The notes under the pieces: generated by a model
What the model saw: the letters and a program-made list of their open reading frames with translations, nothing else
Told to the model about the DNA's origin: nothing
Database searches by the model: none
Assembly: GCF_009193185.1 (NCBI RefSeq)
Contig: NZ_VUKF01000008.1
Location: forward strand, 1-64,000
Reading direction: 5' to 3'
Length of the DNA: 64,000 nt
DNA from: Georgenia thermotolerans
Lineage (GTDB): Bacteria; Actinomycetota; Actinomycetes; Actinomycetales; Actinomycetaceae
Translations under genes and position numbers: made by a program
Shown: positions 26,348 to 36,201 of the stretch, piece by piece
How positions within the stretch are numbered: position 1 is the first letter of the stretch
Layout: each line of letters starts with the position of its first letter

Positions 26348-26446
26348 GTCGCCCACGGCCGCGTGACGGAGCTGCGCCGTCGCCCGCCCCGTCGCCCACG
26401 GCCGCGCCGTCGGCCGGCGTGCGGGCCCGGGCTGCGCCGTCGGCCC
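26348..26446 (+). repeat. Local GC-rich imperfect repeats
   Basis: GTCGCCCACGGCCGCG occurs at 26348-26363 and 26391-26406, and GCTGCGCCGTCG occurs twice in the same 100 bp. They lie between the exchanger and the NRAMP-like gene. They have no relation to the 19-bp family. Confidence 0.5.
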
Positions 26447-26563
26447 GCGTGCCGACCTCAACGGGCCGTCCCATGATGGAGACGGGTCGGCGACGGCGTG
26501 CCGACCCCCCGGTGCCCGTCCGGGCGCCGCGCCCACGGCGCACCACGTGCCCAGGGGGTTCCC

Positions 26564-27781
26564 ATGGCCCAGCCCGCCGACGCACCCGCCCGCCTCTCCC
26601 GCTCGCACCGCACCGGCCTGCTCGGGGCCATGTTCCTCATGGCCACCAGCGCCATCGGGCCCGGGTTCATCACCCAGACCACCAACTTCACCGTCCAGCT
26701 CGGGGCGGCGTTCGCGTTCGCCATCCTCGCCTCGGTGGTGGTGGACATCTGCGTCCAGCTCAACGTCTGGCGGGTCATCGGGATCACCGGCCTGCGCGCG
26801 AACGAGCTCGGCAACCGGGTGCTGCCCGGGGTGGGGGTGGTCCTCGCCGTCCTCGTCTTCGCCGGCGGGCTGGTCTTCAACATCGGCAACACCGCCGGTG
26901 GCGGCCTCGGCATCAACGCCATGACGGGGCTGAACACCACCGCCGGCGGGGTGATCACGGCCGCGATCGCGATCGCGGTGTTCCTCAGCCGCCGCGCCGG
27001 CATCGCCATGGACCGGATCGTCGTGGTCCTCGGGGCGCTGATGATCCTGCTGACGCTCTATGTCGCCATCGAGTCCGGGCCCCCGGTCGGGCAGGCGCTG
27101 AAGAACATGGTCGCCCCGGACCAGGTGAACTTCTTCGTCATCACCACCCTCATCGGCGGCACCGTGGGCGGGTACATCACCTACGCGGGCGCCCACCGGA
27201 TGATCGACACCGGCGTCCACGGCCCGGACAGCGTCAGGTACATCAGCCGCGGCTCGATCGCGGGCGTGATCGTCACCGGCGTCATGCGCTTCCTGCTCTT
27301 CCTGGCGATCTTCGGCGTCGTGGCCGGCGGGGCCAAGCTGGTGGGGGAGAACCTCGCGGCGCAGGCGTTCGGCGTCGCGGCCGGCGAGCTCGGCATGCGC
27401 CTGTTCGGGGTGATCCTGTGGGCCGCCTCGATCACCTCGGTCATCGGCGCGGCGTACACCTCCATCACCTTCGTCACGAAGCCCACCGCCAGCCACCGCA
27501 CCCGCAGCCTGCTCACGTGCCTGTTCATCGCCGTCAGCGCCATCGTGTTCGTCCTCGTGGGGCAGGCCCCCTCGGCGCTGCTCATCTTCGCCGGCGCCTT
27601 CAACGGGCTGATCCTGCCCATCGGCTTCGCCGTCATCCTGTGGGTGGCGTGGCGACGCCGGGACCTGCTGCACGGGTACCGCTACCCGCGCTGGCTGCTG
27701 GTCCTCGGGGTGCTCGCCTGGCTGCTCACCCTGTACTTCGGCTACAACTCCTTCGCCGGCATCTCGGCCCTGTGGACGTGA
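26564..27781 (+). CDS. NRAMP-like metal/solute transporter (YcsG type)
   Basis: 405 residues with about eleven transmembrane helices. NRAMP-fold signs are [12 protein letters not shown] in the first helix, in place of the canonical DPGN motif, so the substrate may differ from Mn2+ and Fe2+. ATG 26564 follows AGGGGG. The reading frame overlaps the next gene (GTGA at 27778-27781). In Bacillus the same pair ycsG-ycsI sits beside the kipI-kipA (pxpB-pxpC) and ycsF (pxpA) genes, and the same set recurs here on the other strand from 31392. Uptake of 5-oxoproline or a related acid is therefore plausible but unproven. Confidence 0.82.
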   Translation: MAQPADAPARLSRSHRTGLLGAMFLMATSAIGPGFITQTTNFTVQLGAAFAFAILASVVVDICVQLNVWRVIGITGLRANELGNRVLPGVGVVLAVLVFAGGLVFNIGNTAGGGLGINAMTGLNTTAGGVITAAIAIAVFLSRRAGIAMDRIVVVLGALMILLTLYVAIESGPPVGQALKNMVAPDQVNFFVITTLIGGTVGGYITYAGAHRMIDTGVHGPDSVRYISRGSIAGVIVTGVMRFLLFLAIFGVVAGGAKLVGENLAAQAFGVAAGELGMRLFGVILWAASITSVIGAAYTSITFVTKPTASHRTRSLLTCLFIAVSAIVFVLVGQAPSALLIFAGAFNGLILPIGFAVILWVAWRRRDLLHGYRYPRWLLVLGVLAWLLTLYFGYNSFAGISALWT

Positions 27782-27786
27782 TCGCG

Positions 27787-28599
27787 ATGACCTCCTCGAC
27801 CCTCGCCCCCGGCCTGGCCGACGCCGCCCGCCTCACCCCGGCCGAGGCCCGGTCCCGCTTCCGCGCCGGCCTCGTGACCCCCACCGCCGGGTGGTCGCGC
27901 GGCTACGCCCAGGCCAACCTCATCGCCGTGCCACGGGAGTACGCCTTCGACATGCTGCTCTTCGCCCAGCGCAACCCCAAGCCCTGCCCGGTGCTCGGGG
28001 TCCTCGACGCCGGCGAGGTCGCCGGGCCGCTGCTCGCCGGCGGCGACGTCCGCACCGACCTGCCCCTGTACACCGTCTACGCCGACGGCGAGAAGGTCAC
28101 CGACACCCCGGACGTGCGCGAGCACTGGCGCGACGACCTGGTGGCCTTCCTCGTCGGGTGCAGCTTCACGTTCGAGACCGCGCTGCAGGACGCCGGCATC
28201 CGCATCGCCCACATCGCGCAGGGCACCAACGTGCCGATGTACCGCACCACCCGCCGCTGCGCGAGCGCCGGGGCGCTGTCCGGACCGCTGGTGGTCTCCA
28301 TGCGTCCCATCCCCGCCGGCCAGGTGGCCGACGCCGTGCGCATCACCTCCCGCTACCCGGCCGTGCACGGCGCCCCGGTGCACGTGGGCGACCCGGGGGC
28401 GCTGGGCATCCGCGACCTCGACGCGCCCGACTTCGGCGACCCGGTGGCGATCGGCCCGGGAGAGCTGCCGGTGTTCTGGGCGTGCGGGGTCACCCCGCAG
28501 GCCGCGGTCATGGAGTCCCGGCCGCCGCTGGCGATCGGGCACGCGCCGGGCCACATGCTCGTCACCGACGTCAAGGACGCGGCCTACCAGGTGCCGTGA
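27787..28599 (+). CDS. Putative hydro-lyase, YcsI / DUF1445 family
   Basis: 270 residues. Typical family stretches are [53 protein letters not shown] and the C-terminal [12 protein letters not shown] / ITHAPGHM-like segment (here [12 protein letters not shown]). Relatives are called D-glutamate cyclase or hydro-lyase; D-glutamate cyclase yields 5-oxo-D-proline, which fits the 5-oxoprolinase genes nearby. A GTG at 27778 overlapping the transporter stop is an alternative start. It overlaps the next gene by 4 bp. Confidence 0.83.
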   Translation: MTSSTLAPGLADAARLTPAEARSRFRAGLVTPTAGWSRGYAQANLIAVPREYAFDMLLFAQRNPKPCPVLGVLDAGEVAGPLLAGGDVRTDLPLYTVYADGEKVTDTPDVREHWRDDLVAFLVGCSFTFETALQDAGIRIAHIAQGTNVPMYRTTRRCASAGALSGPLVVSMRPIPAGQVADAVRITSRYPAVHGAPVHVGDPGALGIRDLDAPDFGDPVAIGPGELPVFWACGVTPQAAVMESRPPLAIGHAPGHMLVTDVKDAAYQVP

Positions 28600-29588
28600 T
28601 CGCCGTCGACATCCGGGTGCCGGTGGGCCGGCCGGTGCCCGAGGTGGTGGACTTCGTCGCCGGGTGCGAGCGGGCGGGGTTCCACGGCGTGGGGATCCAC
28701 GACCACCACCACTCCGGCCGCGACGTCTACGTCACCCTGGCGCTCGCGGCCGCGGCCACCGCCCGCCTCGTGCTGTACCCGGCGACGACCAACCCCGTCA
28801 CCCGCCACCCGCTGGTGCTCGCCGCCACCGCGAACGCGCTGACCGAGGTCGCCCCCGGGCGGGTGCTGCTCACGCTCGCCCCCGGCTTCCTGTCCGTGGA
28901 GCGGGCGGGGGAGCCGCGTGCGCGCCGGGCCTACCTCGGGGAGGTCGTCACCGCCGTGCGGCGCCTGCTCGCCGGCCAGGTGGCCGCCTTCGAGGGCCAC
29001 GAGCTGCGCATGAACAACACCACCACGCCGCCCGCCCGGGTGCTCGTCCTCGCCTCCGGGCCCCGCATGCTCGAGCTCGCCGGTGAGGTCGCCGACGGCG
29101 TGCTCATGCTCGCCGGGCTCGACCCCCAGGCTGTCGCGGTCGCCCGCTCGCACGTGGCCGCCGGCGCCCGCCGGGCGGGCCGCGACCCGGCGGCGCTGGA
29201 GGAGATCCTCATCGTCCCCACCGCCGTCGCCCCCTTCGAGGAGGCCCAGGCGTGGCCGCGGCGCTGGTTCCGGCCCGGCCGGCCCTTCCTCGCCTACCCC
29301 AGCCCCGCCAACCTCCACTGGCTGCGCGTCGCGGGCCTGGACGTCCCCGAGGACCACCGGCCCGAGGACCTCACGCCCGCGCTCGCGGCCCGCGTGTGCG
29401 ACGCGCTGGGCCTGTTCGGCCCGGCCGAGCACTGCGCCGAGCGGCTGCTGCGGGCGCGGGCGGAGACCGGGGCGGAGCACGTCTTCCTCTTCCCGGCCCA
29501 CACCGAGGCCACCGGGTACGACCTGCCCGTTGCGGAGGTGGCGGCGTTCCGGGACGTCATCGGGCCGCGTCTGGCGGCCGCGGGGTGA
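28596..29588 (+). CDS. Luciferase-like (LLM class) oxidoreductase
   Basis: 330 residues, TIM-barrel FMN- or F420-dependent family. Seen: [10 protein letters not shown]-terminal strand, the [18 protein letters not shown] segment, [16 protein letters not shown], and [20 protein letters not shown], the region that usually contacts the flavin phosphate. The GTG overlaps the ycsI stop, so it ends a three-gene operon. Substrate unknown; the pairing with 5-oxoproline genes is unusual. Only 47 bp separate it from the convergent carboxylase gene. Confidence 0.82.
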   Translation: MIAVDIRVPVGRPVPEVVDFVAGCERAGFHGVGIHDHHHSGRDVYVTLALAAAATARLVLYPATTNPVTRHPLVLAATANALTEVAPGRVLLTLAPGFLSVERAGEPRARRAYLGEVVTAVRRLLAGQVAAFEGHELRMNNTTTPPARVLVLASGPRMLELAGEVADGVLMLAGLDPQAVAVARSHVAAGARRAGRDPAALEEILIVPTAVAPFEEAQAWPRRWFRPGRPFLAYPSPANLHWLRVAGLDVPEDHRPEDLTPALAARVCDALGLFGPAEHCAERLLRARAETGAEHVFLFPAHTEATGYDLPVAEVAAFRDVIGPRLAAAG

Positions 29589-29635
29589 GGAGCGGGGCGG
29601 CGCCGTGCGGCCACCGGGCGTCGGGCCGCCCGCGC

Positions 29636-31372
29636 TCAGCCCTCGATGACCGCGAGGGCGGCCCCGGTGTCCACGTGCTCCCCGGCCGCCACCCGCGGCT
29701 CGACGACGCCGTCGCGGTGCGCCACCAACCGGGTCTCCGTCTTCATCGCCTCGAGCAGGACGACGGCGTCGCCCCGGGCGACCTGCTCACCGGGCTCGAC
29801 GAGCCACCGCACGACCGTGCCGCCCATCGGCGCCGTCAGGACGGCCGCGTCCGCCGGGGCAGCCGCCGCGCCGTCGTGGGAGCCGGCCCCGTCGGCGCCG
29901 CCGGAGGCCAGGCCCGCGAGCAGGTCCGCGGGCAGCCCGAGGACCACCCGGCGGCCGTCGACGTCGAGGACCACACGCCGCCGCCCGGCGGGGGAGCTGT
30001 CGTGGAAGTCCGGATCTGCCGCGACCCGCTCGCGGAACTCCTGCTCGATCCACGTCGTGTAGACGCCGAGGTGGTCCGGGGCGGTGAAGTCCGGGTCGCG
30101 CAGGACGGCCCGGTGGAAGGGCAGTACCGTCGCCACACCGGCGATCTCCATCTCTGCCGCGGCCCGGCGCGCCCGGCGCAGCGCCTCCTGCCGGTCCCGG
30201 CCGTGCACGACGACCTTGGCGAGCAGGGAGTCGAAGTGCGGGGAGACCACCGAGCCCTGCCGCACCCCGGTGTCCAGGCGGACCCCGGGCCCGCTCGGCG
30301 CGACGAACGCGGTGATCGTGCCGGTCGAGGGCAGGAACCCGCGGCCCACGTCCTCGGCGTTGATGCGCAGCTCGATGGCGTGCCCCGACGGCTCGGGGTC
30401 CGCCCGCACGGGCACCTCCTGCCCGTCGGCGACGGCGAGCTGGGCGCGGACCAGGTCGATGCCGGTGGTGGCCTCGGTGACCGGGTGCTCGACCTGCAGG
30501 CGGGTGTTGACCTCGAGGAACGTCAGGTCGCCGCCGGCACCGAGGAGGAACTCGACCGTCCCGGCGCCGACGTACCCGACCTCGGCGCAGATGGCGCGCG
30601 CGCTGTCGTGGACCCGGCGGCGCTGCTCCGCGGTGAGGAAAGGGGCAGGTGCCTCCTCGACGAGCTTCTGGTGGCGGCGCTGCAGCGAGCAGTCGCGGGT
30701 GCCCATGACCACGACGTTTCCGTGGGTGTCGGCAAGGACCTGGGCCTCGACGTGCCGGGGCCGGTCGAGGAACCGCTCGACGTAGCACTCGTCACGGCCG
30801 AAAGCTGCCCGGGACTCTCGCTGGGCGGAGGCGAAGGCGTCCTCGACGTCGTCGAGGTGGTGGACCACCCGCATGCCGCGCCCACCGCCGCCGAAGGCGG
30901 CCTTGATGACGACAGGGACGCCGTGCGTCTCGGCGAACCGGCGCGCCTCGATTGCGGAGGGGACGGGCCCGTCGCTGCCCGCCACGAGCGGGGCGCCGAC
31001 CCGCCGGGCGAGCTCACGGGCCTCCACCTTGTCGCCGAGCACGCGGATCGCCTCGGGCGGCGGGCCGATCCAGGTCAGCCCGGCGTCCAGCACGGCCTGG
31101 GCGAACCCGGCGTTCTCGGAGAGGAACCCGTAGCCGGGGTGGACGGCGTCGGCGCCGCTGCGGCGAGCCACCTCCAGCAGGCGGGCGATGTCGAGATAGG
31201 TCTCGGTCGCCGAGGAGCCGGGCAGGTTGTAGGCCTCGTCGGCCAGCAGCGCGTGCGGGGCGGCGGCGTCGGGGTCGGCGTAGACGGCCACCGAGGCGAG
31301 CCCGGCGTCGGCGCAGGCGTGCACGACGCGGAGGGCGATCTCGCCGCGGTTGGCGATGAGGACCTTGCGCAC
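29636..31372 (-). CDS. Biotin carboxylase with fused biotin carboxyl carrier domain
   Basis: 578 residues. Biotin carboxylase domain 1 to about 450: [14 protein letters not shown] start, ATP-grasp loop FGGGGRGM, catalytic stretch [34 protein letters not shown] linker follows and then a BCCP domain (about 505-578) with the biotinylated lysine in LLEAMKTET. The usual EAMKM has Thr in place of the second Met. The start is GTG 31372 behind AAGGAGAG, 19 bp after the pxpB-pxpC gene. No carboxyltransferase gene accompanies it. In this context it resembles urea amidolyase-type clusters in which a carboxylase works with KipI/KipA-like proteins, so it may carboxylate a small amide or acid. Confidence 0.9.
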   Translation of the reverse strand: MRKVLIANRGEIALRVVHACADAGLASVAVYADPDAAAPHALLADEAYNLPGSSATETYLDIARLLEVARRSGADAVHPGYGFLSENAGFAQAVLDAGLTWIGPPPEAIRVLGDKVEARELARRVGAPLVAGSDGPVPSAIEARRFAETHGVPVVIKAAFGGGGRGMRVVHHLDDVEDAFASAQRESRAAFGRDECYVERFLDRPRHVEAQVLADTHGNVVVMGTRDCSLQRRHQKLVEEAPAPFLTAEQRRRVHDSARAICAEVGYVGAGTVEFLLGAGGDLTFLEVNTRLQVEHPVTEATTGIDLVRAQLAVADGQEVPVRADPEPSGHAIELRINAEDVGRGFLPSTGTITAFVAPSGPGVRLDTGVRQGSVVSPHFDSLLAKVVVHGRDRQEALRRARRAAAEMEIAGVATVLPFHRAVLRDPDFTAPDHLGVYTTWIEQEFRERVAADPDFHDSSPAGRRRVVLDVDGRRVVLGLPADLLAGLASGGADGAGSHDGAAAAPADAAVLTAPMGGTVVRWLVEPGEQVARGDAVVLLEAMKTETRLVAHRDGVVEPRVAAGEHVDTGAALAVIEG

Positions 31373-31391
31373 GGCTCTCCTTCTCGAGGGT

Positions 31392-33017
31392 TCAGGACGA
31401 CGGGGCGAGGACGAACCGCAGGGAGTCGCCGGGCCGCACCTGGGCGAGCCGGTCGAGGTCGGCGGTGCGGACGACGGCGATGACGGGGTAGCCGCCGGAG
31501 GTGGGGTGGTCGGCGAGGAACACCACCGGCAGGCCCGAGGCCGGCACCTGCACGGCGCCGGCGACGGTGCCCTCGCTGGGCAGCTCCTCGGTGCGGGTGC
31601 GCGCCAGCGGCTCGCCGTCCAGGCGCAGCCCGACCCGGTTGGACCGGTCGGTCACCGCCCAGTCCTGCCGGCACAGCGACGCCAGCGCGTCGGCGGCGAA
31701 CCAGCCTTCGCGGGGGCCGGGGACGACGGCGACCGTGACCGGCCCGTCGGCCCACGCCGGGGCGGGGTCCGGCGCCGCGACGACGGCGCCCGGTCGCGGC
31801 GGCCGGACCGGCAGGACGGCACCGGCCTCGAGCGGGGCGGGGCCCAGCCCGGACATCGTGTCGGTCGCGCGGCTGCCCAGGACCGGCGCGAGGTCCAGCC
31901 CGCCGCGCACCGCGACGTAGGAGCGCAGCCCGGCGCGGGGTGGGCCGAGGGCGAGGACCTCCCCGTCGCGCAGCGCGAACGGGGCGTCGGTGGGCGGGCG
32001 GCGCACGCCGCCGTCACCCTCGACGGTCAGCGCCGCGGGGGCCCCGGTCACGGCGAGCACCTGGTCGCCGTCGGCGCGCAGCCGCAGCCCGCTCGGCACC
32101 GTCTCGACCACCGCCGCGTCGCGCGGGTTGCCGACGAGGCGGTTGGCCCGCACGGCGGCGCCGCGGTCCACCGCCCCGGACGGGCACACGCCCAGGTCGA
32201 GGTAGCCCGGGCGGCCCAGGTCCTCCACCAGGCTCTGCAGCCCCGGCGCCTCGACGACGAGGGCCCCACCCCGCCCCGGTGGCGAGACGTCAACTCCGTC
32301 ACGAGACGTCATCTCCGGCGTGAGCGACGGGCGCGCCTGCCCGGTGGCGCTGCCGGACGCGGGCTCGGCGGGGTCAACCGCCTCGACCACCTCCCGCACG
32401 GCCCGGTAGCGCACCCGGGCGCCGGGCCGCACGAGCGCGGGCTGAGGGCGCGCGAGGTCCCACATCCGTGCGCCGGTGCGGCCGATGAGCTGCCAGCCGC
32501 CGGGGGACTCGCGCGGGTAGACGGCGGAGAACCCGCCGGCGAGGGCGACGGACCCGGCCGGCACGGCCGTGCGCGGGGTGTCTCGGCGGGGCACGTCCAG
32601 GTCGTGGTTCTCCCCGACGAGGTAGGCGAAGCCCGGCGCGAAGCCACCGAAGGCGGCCGTCCACACCTGCCCGGTGTGGGCGCGCACCACCCCCTCCGGG
32701 CTCAGCCCGGTCAGCTCGGCCACGACGGCGAGGTCCTCGCCGTCGTACACCGTGTCGATCTCGACCAGCGGGCCTTCCCGGGCGTCGCCGGGCTCCGCGG
32801 TCAGCGCGGCGACCTCCCGGGCCAGCGACGCGACCGCGGAGGGCGCCTCGGCCACGACCATGACCGTCCTCGCGGCGGCCAGGACGTCACGCTGGCCGGG
32901 CAGCGGGCGGCGCTGGAGGGTGGCGTGCAGGTCGATGACCTCCTGGAGGTCGTCGCACTCGGCGAGGACCGCCCGGTCCCCGACCGGCCGGACCTGGCGC
33001 CGGGGCGGGCCGGTCAC
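31392..33017 (-). CDS. 5-oxoprolinase subunits PxpB-PxpC fusion (KipI-KipA)
   Basis: 541 residues. Residues 1 to about 235 are PxpB/KipI ([51 protein letters not shown]). Residues about 256-541 are PxpC/KipA ([64 protein letters not shown]). With PxpA they cleave 5-oxoproline to glutamate using ATP. The GTG start overlaps the pxpA stop by 4 bp. The linker (about 236-255) is encoded by two units of the dispersed 19-bp repeat family and contains [14 protein letters not shown]. Confidence 0.9.
   Translation of the reverse strand: MTGPPRRQVRPVGDRAVLAECDDLQEVIDLHATLQRRPLPGQRDVLAAARTVMVVAEAPSAVASLAREVAALTAEPGDAREGPLVEIDTVYDGEDLAVVAELTGLSPEGVVRAHTGQVWTAAFGGFAPGFAYLVGENHDLDVPRRDTPRTAVPAGSVALAGGFSAVYPRESPGGWQLIGRTGARMWDLARPQPALVRPGARVRYRAVREVVEAVDPAEPASGSATGQARPSLTPEMTSRDGVDVSPPGRGGALVVEAPGLQSLVEDLGRPGYLDLGVCPSGAVDRGAAVRANRLVGNPRDAAVVETVPSGLRLRADGDQVLAVTGAPAALTVEGDGGVRRPPTDAPFALRDGEVLALGPPRAGLRSYVAVRGGLDLAPVLGSRATDTMSGLGPAPLEAGAVLPVRPPRPGAVVAAPDPAPAWADGPVTVAVVPGPREGWFAADALASLCRQDWAVTDRSNRVGLRLDGEPLARTRTEELPSEGTVAGAVQVPASGLPVVFLADHPTSGGYPVIAVVRTADLDRLAQVRPGDSLRFVLAPSS
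32284..32321 (+). repeat. 19-bp repeat family, array A (inside a coding linker)
   Basis: GAGACGTCA begins at 32284 and again at 32303, exactly 19 bp apart. On the coding (minus) strand it reads CGTGACGGAGTTGACGTCTC, almost the same as units of array D. It is in frame and has no stop codon. Confidence 0.8.
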
Positions 33018-33763
33018 AGGAAGCTCGTCACCGGCACGCCCGCCTCCTCCAGGGCGGCGCGCACGGCGGTGGCGATGGCGACGGCGCCGGGGGTGTCGCC
33101 GTGCACGCAGACGCTCTCGGCGTCGACGGTGATCGTCTGGCCGTCCACGGTCTCCACCGTCGAGTCGGTGGCCATCTGCACCACCCGGGCGGCGATCGCC
33201 TCGGGGTCGTGGATGACCGAGCCCTCCATCCGGCGGGAGACCAGCGAGCCGTCGGCGTTGTACGCCCGGTCGGCGAAGGCCTCGACGACCGCGCGCAGCC
33301 CCGCCGCCTCGGCCTCGCGCTGGATGACGCTGCCCGGCAGCACGAGGATCGGCAGGGACTCGTCCACGGTGCGGATGGCCTCGACCACCGCACGGGCCTG
33401 CTGCTCGTGCTTGGCGATGGTGTTGTACAGGGCGCCGTGGGGCTTGACGTAGCGCACGGTGGTCCCGGCGGCGGCGGCCATCGCCTGCAGGGCGCCGATC
33501 TGGTAGATGACGTCGTTGGTCAGCTCGGCGGGGGAGACGTCCATGAACCGCCGGCCGAAGCCGGCCAGGTCGCGGTAGGCCACGTGCGCCCCCACGGTGA
33601 CGCCCTCCCGGGCGGCCGCCGCGCAGGTCGCGCGCGCGACGACCGGGTCGCCGGCGTGGAAGCCGCAGGCCACGTTGGCGCTCGAGACGACGCGCATGAT
33701 CGACTCGTCGTCGCCCATCGTCCAGGAGCCGAAGGACTCGCCGACATCGCTGTTGAGGTCCAT
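33014..33763 (-). CDS. pxpA: 5-oxoprolinase subunit A (LamB/YcsF family)
   Basis: 249 residues. Characteristic [12 protein letters not shown] start, [42 protein letters not shown] and the final [13 protein letters not shown]; the Asp and His residues in these stretches form the active site of the TIM-like barrel. It is the first gene of the minus-strand operon pxpA-pxpBC-carboxylase, divergent from an M20 peptidase gene with a 93-bp shared control region that contains a 20-bp direct repeat. Confidence 0.93.
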   Translation of the reverse strand: MDLNSDVGESFGSWTMGDDESIMRVVSSANVACGFHAGDPVVARATCAAAAREGVTVGAHVAYRDLAGFGRRFMDVSPAELTNDVIYQIGALQAMAAAAGTTVRYVKPHGALYNTIAKHEQQARAVVEAIRTVDESLPILVLPGSVIQREAEAAGLRAVVEAFADRAYNADGSLVSRRMEGSVIHDPEAIAARVVQMATDSTVETVDGQTITVDAESVCVHGDTPGAVAIATAVRAALEEAGVPVTSFL

Positions 33764-33782
33764 GCCACGATTCTCCGCCACC

Positions 33783-33830
33783 GGGCGGCGGTCCGTCCTG
33801 CGGGGCCACAGGGCGGCGGTCCGTCCTGCG
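33783..33830. promoter_or_regulatory. 20-bp direct repeat in a divergent promoter region
   Basis: GGGCGGCGGTCCGTCCTGCG occurs at 33783-33802 and again at 33811-33830, with starts 28 bp apart. It sits between pxpA and the M20 peptidase gene. The second copy is 14 bp upstream of the TAGCCT box (33845-33850) of the peptidase. A pair of operator sites is the simplest reading. Confidence 0.45.
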
Positions 33831-33856
33831 AGCGGCCCGGTCGGTAGCCTGGCGGC

Positions 33857-35224
33857 ATGAGTGCCGAGCCCGCCCCCACCGCCTCGTCCGCCACGACCCG
33901 TGCCGAGGGCCCCGGGACCCCGCGCCCGGAGGACGAGGTCGTCGGCATCTGCCAGGACCTCATCCGCATCGACACCTCCAACTACGGCGACGGGTCCGGG
34001 CCGGGGGAGCGGGCGGCGGCCGAGCACGTCATGGGGCTGCTCACCGAGGTGGGCTGGGACCCCGAGCTGGTCGAGTCGGCGCCGGGCCGGGCCAGCGTGC
34101 TGCTGCGCATCCCCGGCACGGACCCGGACCGCGGCGCCCTGGTGGTGCACGGGCACACCGACGTCGTCCCCGCCGAGGCGGCCGACTGGTCGGTCGACCC
34201 CTTCGCCGGGGAGATCCGCGACGGCATGGTGTGGGGCCGCGGCGCCGTGGACATGAAGGACATGGACGCGATGATCCTCGCGCTCGTGCGCGACATGGGG
34301 CGCACGGGGTGGCGTCCGGCGCGCGACCTGGTCGTGGCGTTCCTCGCCGACGAGGAGGCCGGCGGCCACTTCGGCGCCCACTGGCTGGTCGACCACCGCC
34401 CGGAGGTGTTCGACGGCGCCACCGAGGCGATCAGCGAGGTCGGCGGGTACTCGGTGGAGGTCGACGGGCGGCGGGTGTACCTGCTGCAGACGGCGGAGAA
34501 GGGCCTGGCGTGGCTGCGGCTGCTGGCCGAGGGCACGGCGGGGCACGGCTCGCAGGTCAACGAGGACAACGCGGTGACCCGCCTCGCCGGCGCGATCCAC
34601 CGCATCGGCGCCCACTCCTGGCCGATGCACCTGACCGGGACGGTGCGCCAGCTCCTGACCGGGGTGGCGGAGCTGACCGGCACCACCTTCGACCCCGAGG
34701 ACCCCGAGGGCATCGCGCGGCTGGTCGACGCGCTCGGCCCGGCGAAGAAGTTCGTCGGCGCCACCCTGCGCACCGGCGCCAACCCCACCCAGCTCAACGC
34801 CGGGTACAAGGCGAACGTCATCCCCGGCGCCGCGACGGGCGCCGTCGACCTGCGGCCGGTGCCGGGGGAGGAGGACCAGGCCCGGGCGATGATCGCGGAG
34901 CTGGCCGGGCCGGGCGTGCGGATCGAGGCCCTGCACGAGGACGCCGGGATCGAGGCACCGTTCGAGGGGCACCTCGTCGACGCGATGGTCGCCGCCATCG
35001 ACGCGTTCGACCCCGGGGCGCAGGTGCTGCCCTACATGCTCTCGGCGGGAACGGACAACAAGGCGCTGGGCCGGCTGGGCATCACCGGCTACGGCTTCGT
35101 CCCGCTGCGCCTCCCGGCGGACATGGACTTCCCGGGGATGTTCCACGGCGTCGACGAGCGGGTGCCGGTCGACGCGCTGCAGTTCGGCACGCGGGTGCTC
35201 GAGCGGCTGCTGCGTACCTGCTGA
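33857..35224 (+). CDS. M20-family zinc peptidase/deacylase
   Basis: 455 residues. Metal-site motifs of the DapE/ArgE/CPG2 group: [36 protein letters not shown] with the catalytic Glu pair, and a late [11 protein letters not shown] histidine. The lid domain in the middle has [13 protein letters not shown]. It hydrolyses an amide bond of a small peptide or N-acyl amino acid; the substrate is unknown. A leaderless start is likely, with TAGCCT 6 bp before the ATG. A tandem repeat array begins 12 bp after its stop. Confidence 0.9.
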   Translation: MSAEPAPTASSATTRAEGPGTPRPEDEVVGICQDLIRIDTSNYGDGSGPGERAAAEHVMGLLTEVGWDPELVESAPGRASVLLRIPGTDPDRGALVVHGHTDVVPAEAADWSVDPFAGEIRDGMVWGRGAVDMKDMDAMILALVRDMGRTGWRPARDLVVAFLADEEAGGHFGAHWLVDHRPEVFDGATEAISEVGGYSVEVDGRRVYLLQTAEKGLAWLRLLAEGTAGHGSQVNEDNAVTRLAGAIHRIGAHSWPMHLTGTVRQLLTGVAELTGTTFDPEDPEGIARLVDALGPAKKFVGATLRTGANPTQLNAGYKANVIPGAATGAVDLRPVPGEEDQARAMIAELAGPGVRIEALHEDAGIEAPFEGHLVDAMVAAIDAFDPGAQVLPYMLSAGTDNKALGRLGITGYGFVPLRLPADMDFPGMFHGVDERVPVDALQFGTRVLERLLRTC

Positions 35225-35235
35225 CCCCGTTTGGA

Positions 35236-35349
35236 GCGCGAGACGTCAAGTGGTGCGCGAGGTGTCAAGTGGTGCGCGAGACGTCAAGTGGTGCGCGAGG
35301 TGTCAAGTGGTGCGCGAGAAGTCAAGTTCTGCGCGAGGTGTCGCGCGCG
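35236..35349 (+). repeat. 19-bp repeat family, array B1 (six units)
   Basis: Six contiguous 19-bp units, starting at 35236, 35255, 35274, 35293, 35312 and 35331. Odd units read GCGCGAGACGTCAAGTGGT or close to it; even units have GAGGTGTC in place of GAGACGTC. The last unit is decayed. There are no spacers between units. Confidence 0.9.
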
Positions 35350-35424
35350 GATGGAGCCGGACCGGCGCGGAGACCGCCGCGGGCGTGGCCCCGTCCTGCT
35401 CGCGGACGGGGGCACGCCGGTGCT

Positions 35425-35481
35425 CAAGTTGACGCCTCGTGCTCAAGTTGACGTCTCACGCACAACTTGACGTCTCGCCGC
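35425..35481 (-). repeat. 19-bp repeat family, array B2 (three units, opposite orientation)
   Basis: CAAGTTGACGCCTCGTGCT, CAAGTTGACGTCTCACGCA and CAACTTGACGTCTCGCCGC follow each other without gaps. They are inverted with respect to B1, 75 bp away, so the two arrays can pair into a large cruciform or hairpin. They end just past the stop of the convergent DUF5703 gene's 3' side. Confidence 0.9.
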
Positions 35482-35493
35482 ACGAGGAAGGGG

Positions 35494-35733
35494 TCAGAGG
35501 GTGCTGGCCACCTGCATCGCCTTGCGCCGCAGCCAGACCTTCCGGGCCCCGCCCACGTAGACGCGCGTGCGCGCCAGCTCCCACCGGCCGTACTCGGCCT
35601 CGTCGGTGAGCAGCCGGCGCACGTCGCCGCGGTCCACCGACGCCGGGAGGGTGACGGTGCGGTACTCGTAGTACGTCGCGTTGCGGTCTCCCCGACGCGA
35701 CGCGAACGCGTGGTTCATGCTCGGCATCCCCAT
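35494..35733 (-). CDS. DUF5703-family small protein
   Basis: 79 residues. TYYEYRTVTLPASVDRGDVR, LLTDEAEYGRWELARTRVY and RKVWLRRKAMQV follow the pattern of a short actinobacterial family of unknown function. ATG 35733 is behind GGAGGGAGC. Its 3' end faces the repeat arrays B1/B2, so those lie between two convergent genes. Confidence 0.78.
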   Translation of the reverse strand: MGMPSMNHAFASRRGDRNATYYEYRTVTLPASVDRGDVRRLLTDEAEYGRWELARTRVYVGGARKVWLRRKAMQVASTL

Positions 35734-35853
35734 ATGCTCCCTCCGGTCGTCCTCGGATGGTAGTCAGCAACACGTGTGCGGGAGGGGCTGTTCGCCGTCC
35801 GCGCAGGTCAGTGACGGGCTGTGCCACCCCTGCACGGGCGCTAGGCTCACGGC

Positions 35854-36132
35854 ATGGCTATCGACCCCCGTGCTGCGCTCGACCGACTCATCGCCGCGTT
35901 CGAGGCACACTACGACGCCGTCGCCGCGGCGCAGGACAGCGACGCCCCGGCCGTCGTGGCGGCGGCGAACACCCTGATGGACGCCTTCGACACCTACGAC
36001 GACGCTCTGTTCACCGGCTTCGGGGTCGACACGCCGTTCGACATCTACTCCGACGAGGACGACGAGGAGTACGACGACGAGGACGGCGAGCTCGACGAGG
36101 ACGACCTCGACGGGCTCACCGAAGAGGAGTAG
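35854..36132 (+). CDS. Acidic conserved hypothetical protein
   Basis: 92 residues. A helical N-terminal part (PRAALDRLIAAFEAHYDAVA) is followed by an extremely acidic C-terminal tail, mostly Asp and Glu, from about residue 66. It is leaderless by appearance (TAGGCT 6 bp before the ATG). The family is recognisable among Micrococcales; its function is unknown. The acidic tail could bind cations or basic proteins. A modest hairpin (CGCCGG/CCGGCG, 36171-36190) separates it from the convergent reductase gene. Confidence 0.7.
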   Translation: MAIDPRAALDRLIAAFEAHYDAVAAAQDSDAPAVVAAANTLMDAFDTYDDALFTGFGVDTPFDIYSDEDDEEYDDEDGELDEDDLDGLTEEE

Positions 36133-36201
36133 CGCGGACGGCCACCCGACGCGGAGCCGCGCGGCCCGCTCGCCGGCACGGGGGCCGGCGGGGCTCCCCG
36201 G

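Noticed and set aside
26348-26446. Further member of the 19-bp repeat family
   Set aside because: The repeated blocks are 43-50 bp apart with no GACGTC core and no 19-bp period.
35236-35481. CRISPR array
   Set aside because: Units are contiguous with no unique spacers, and no cas genes are in the window.
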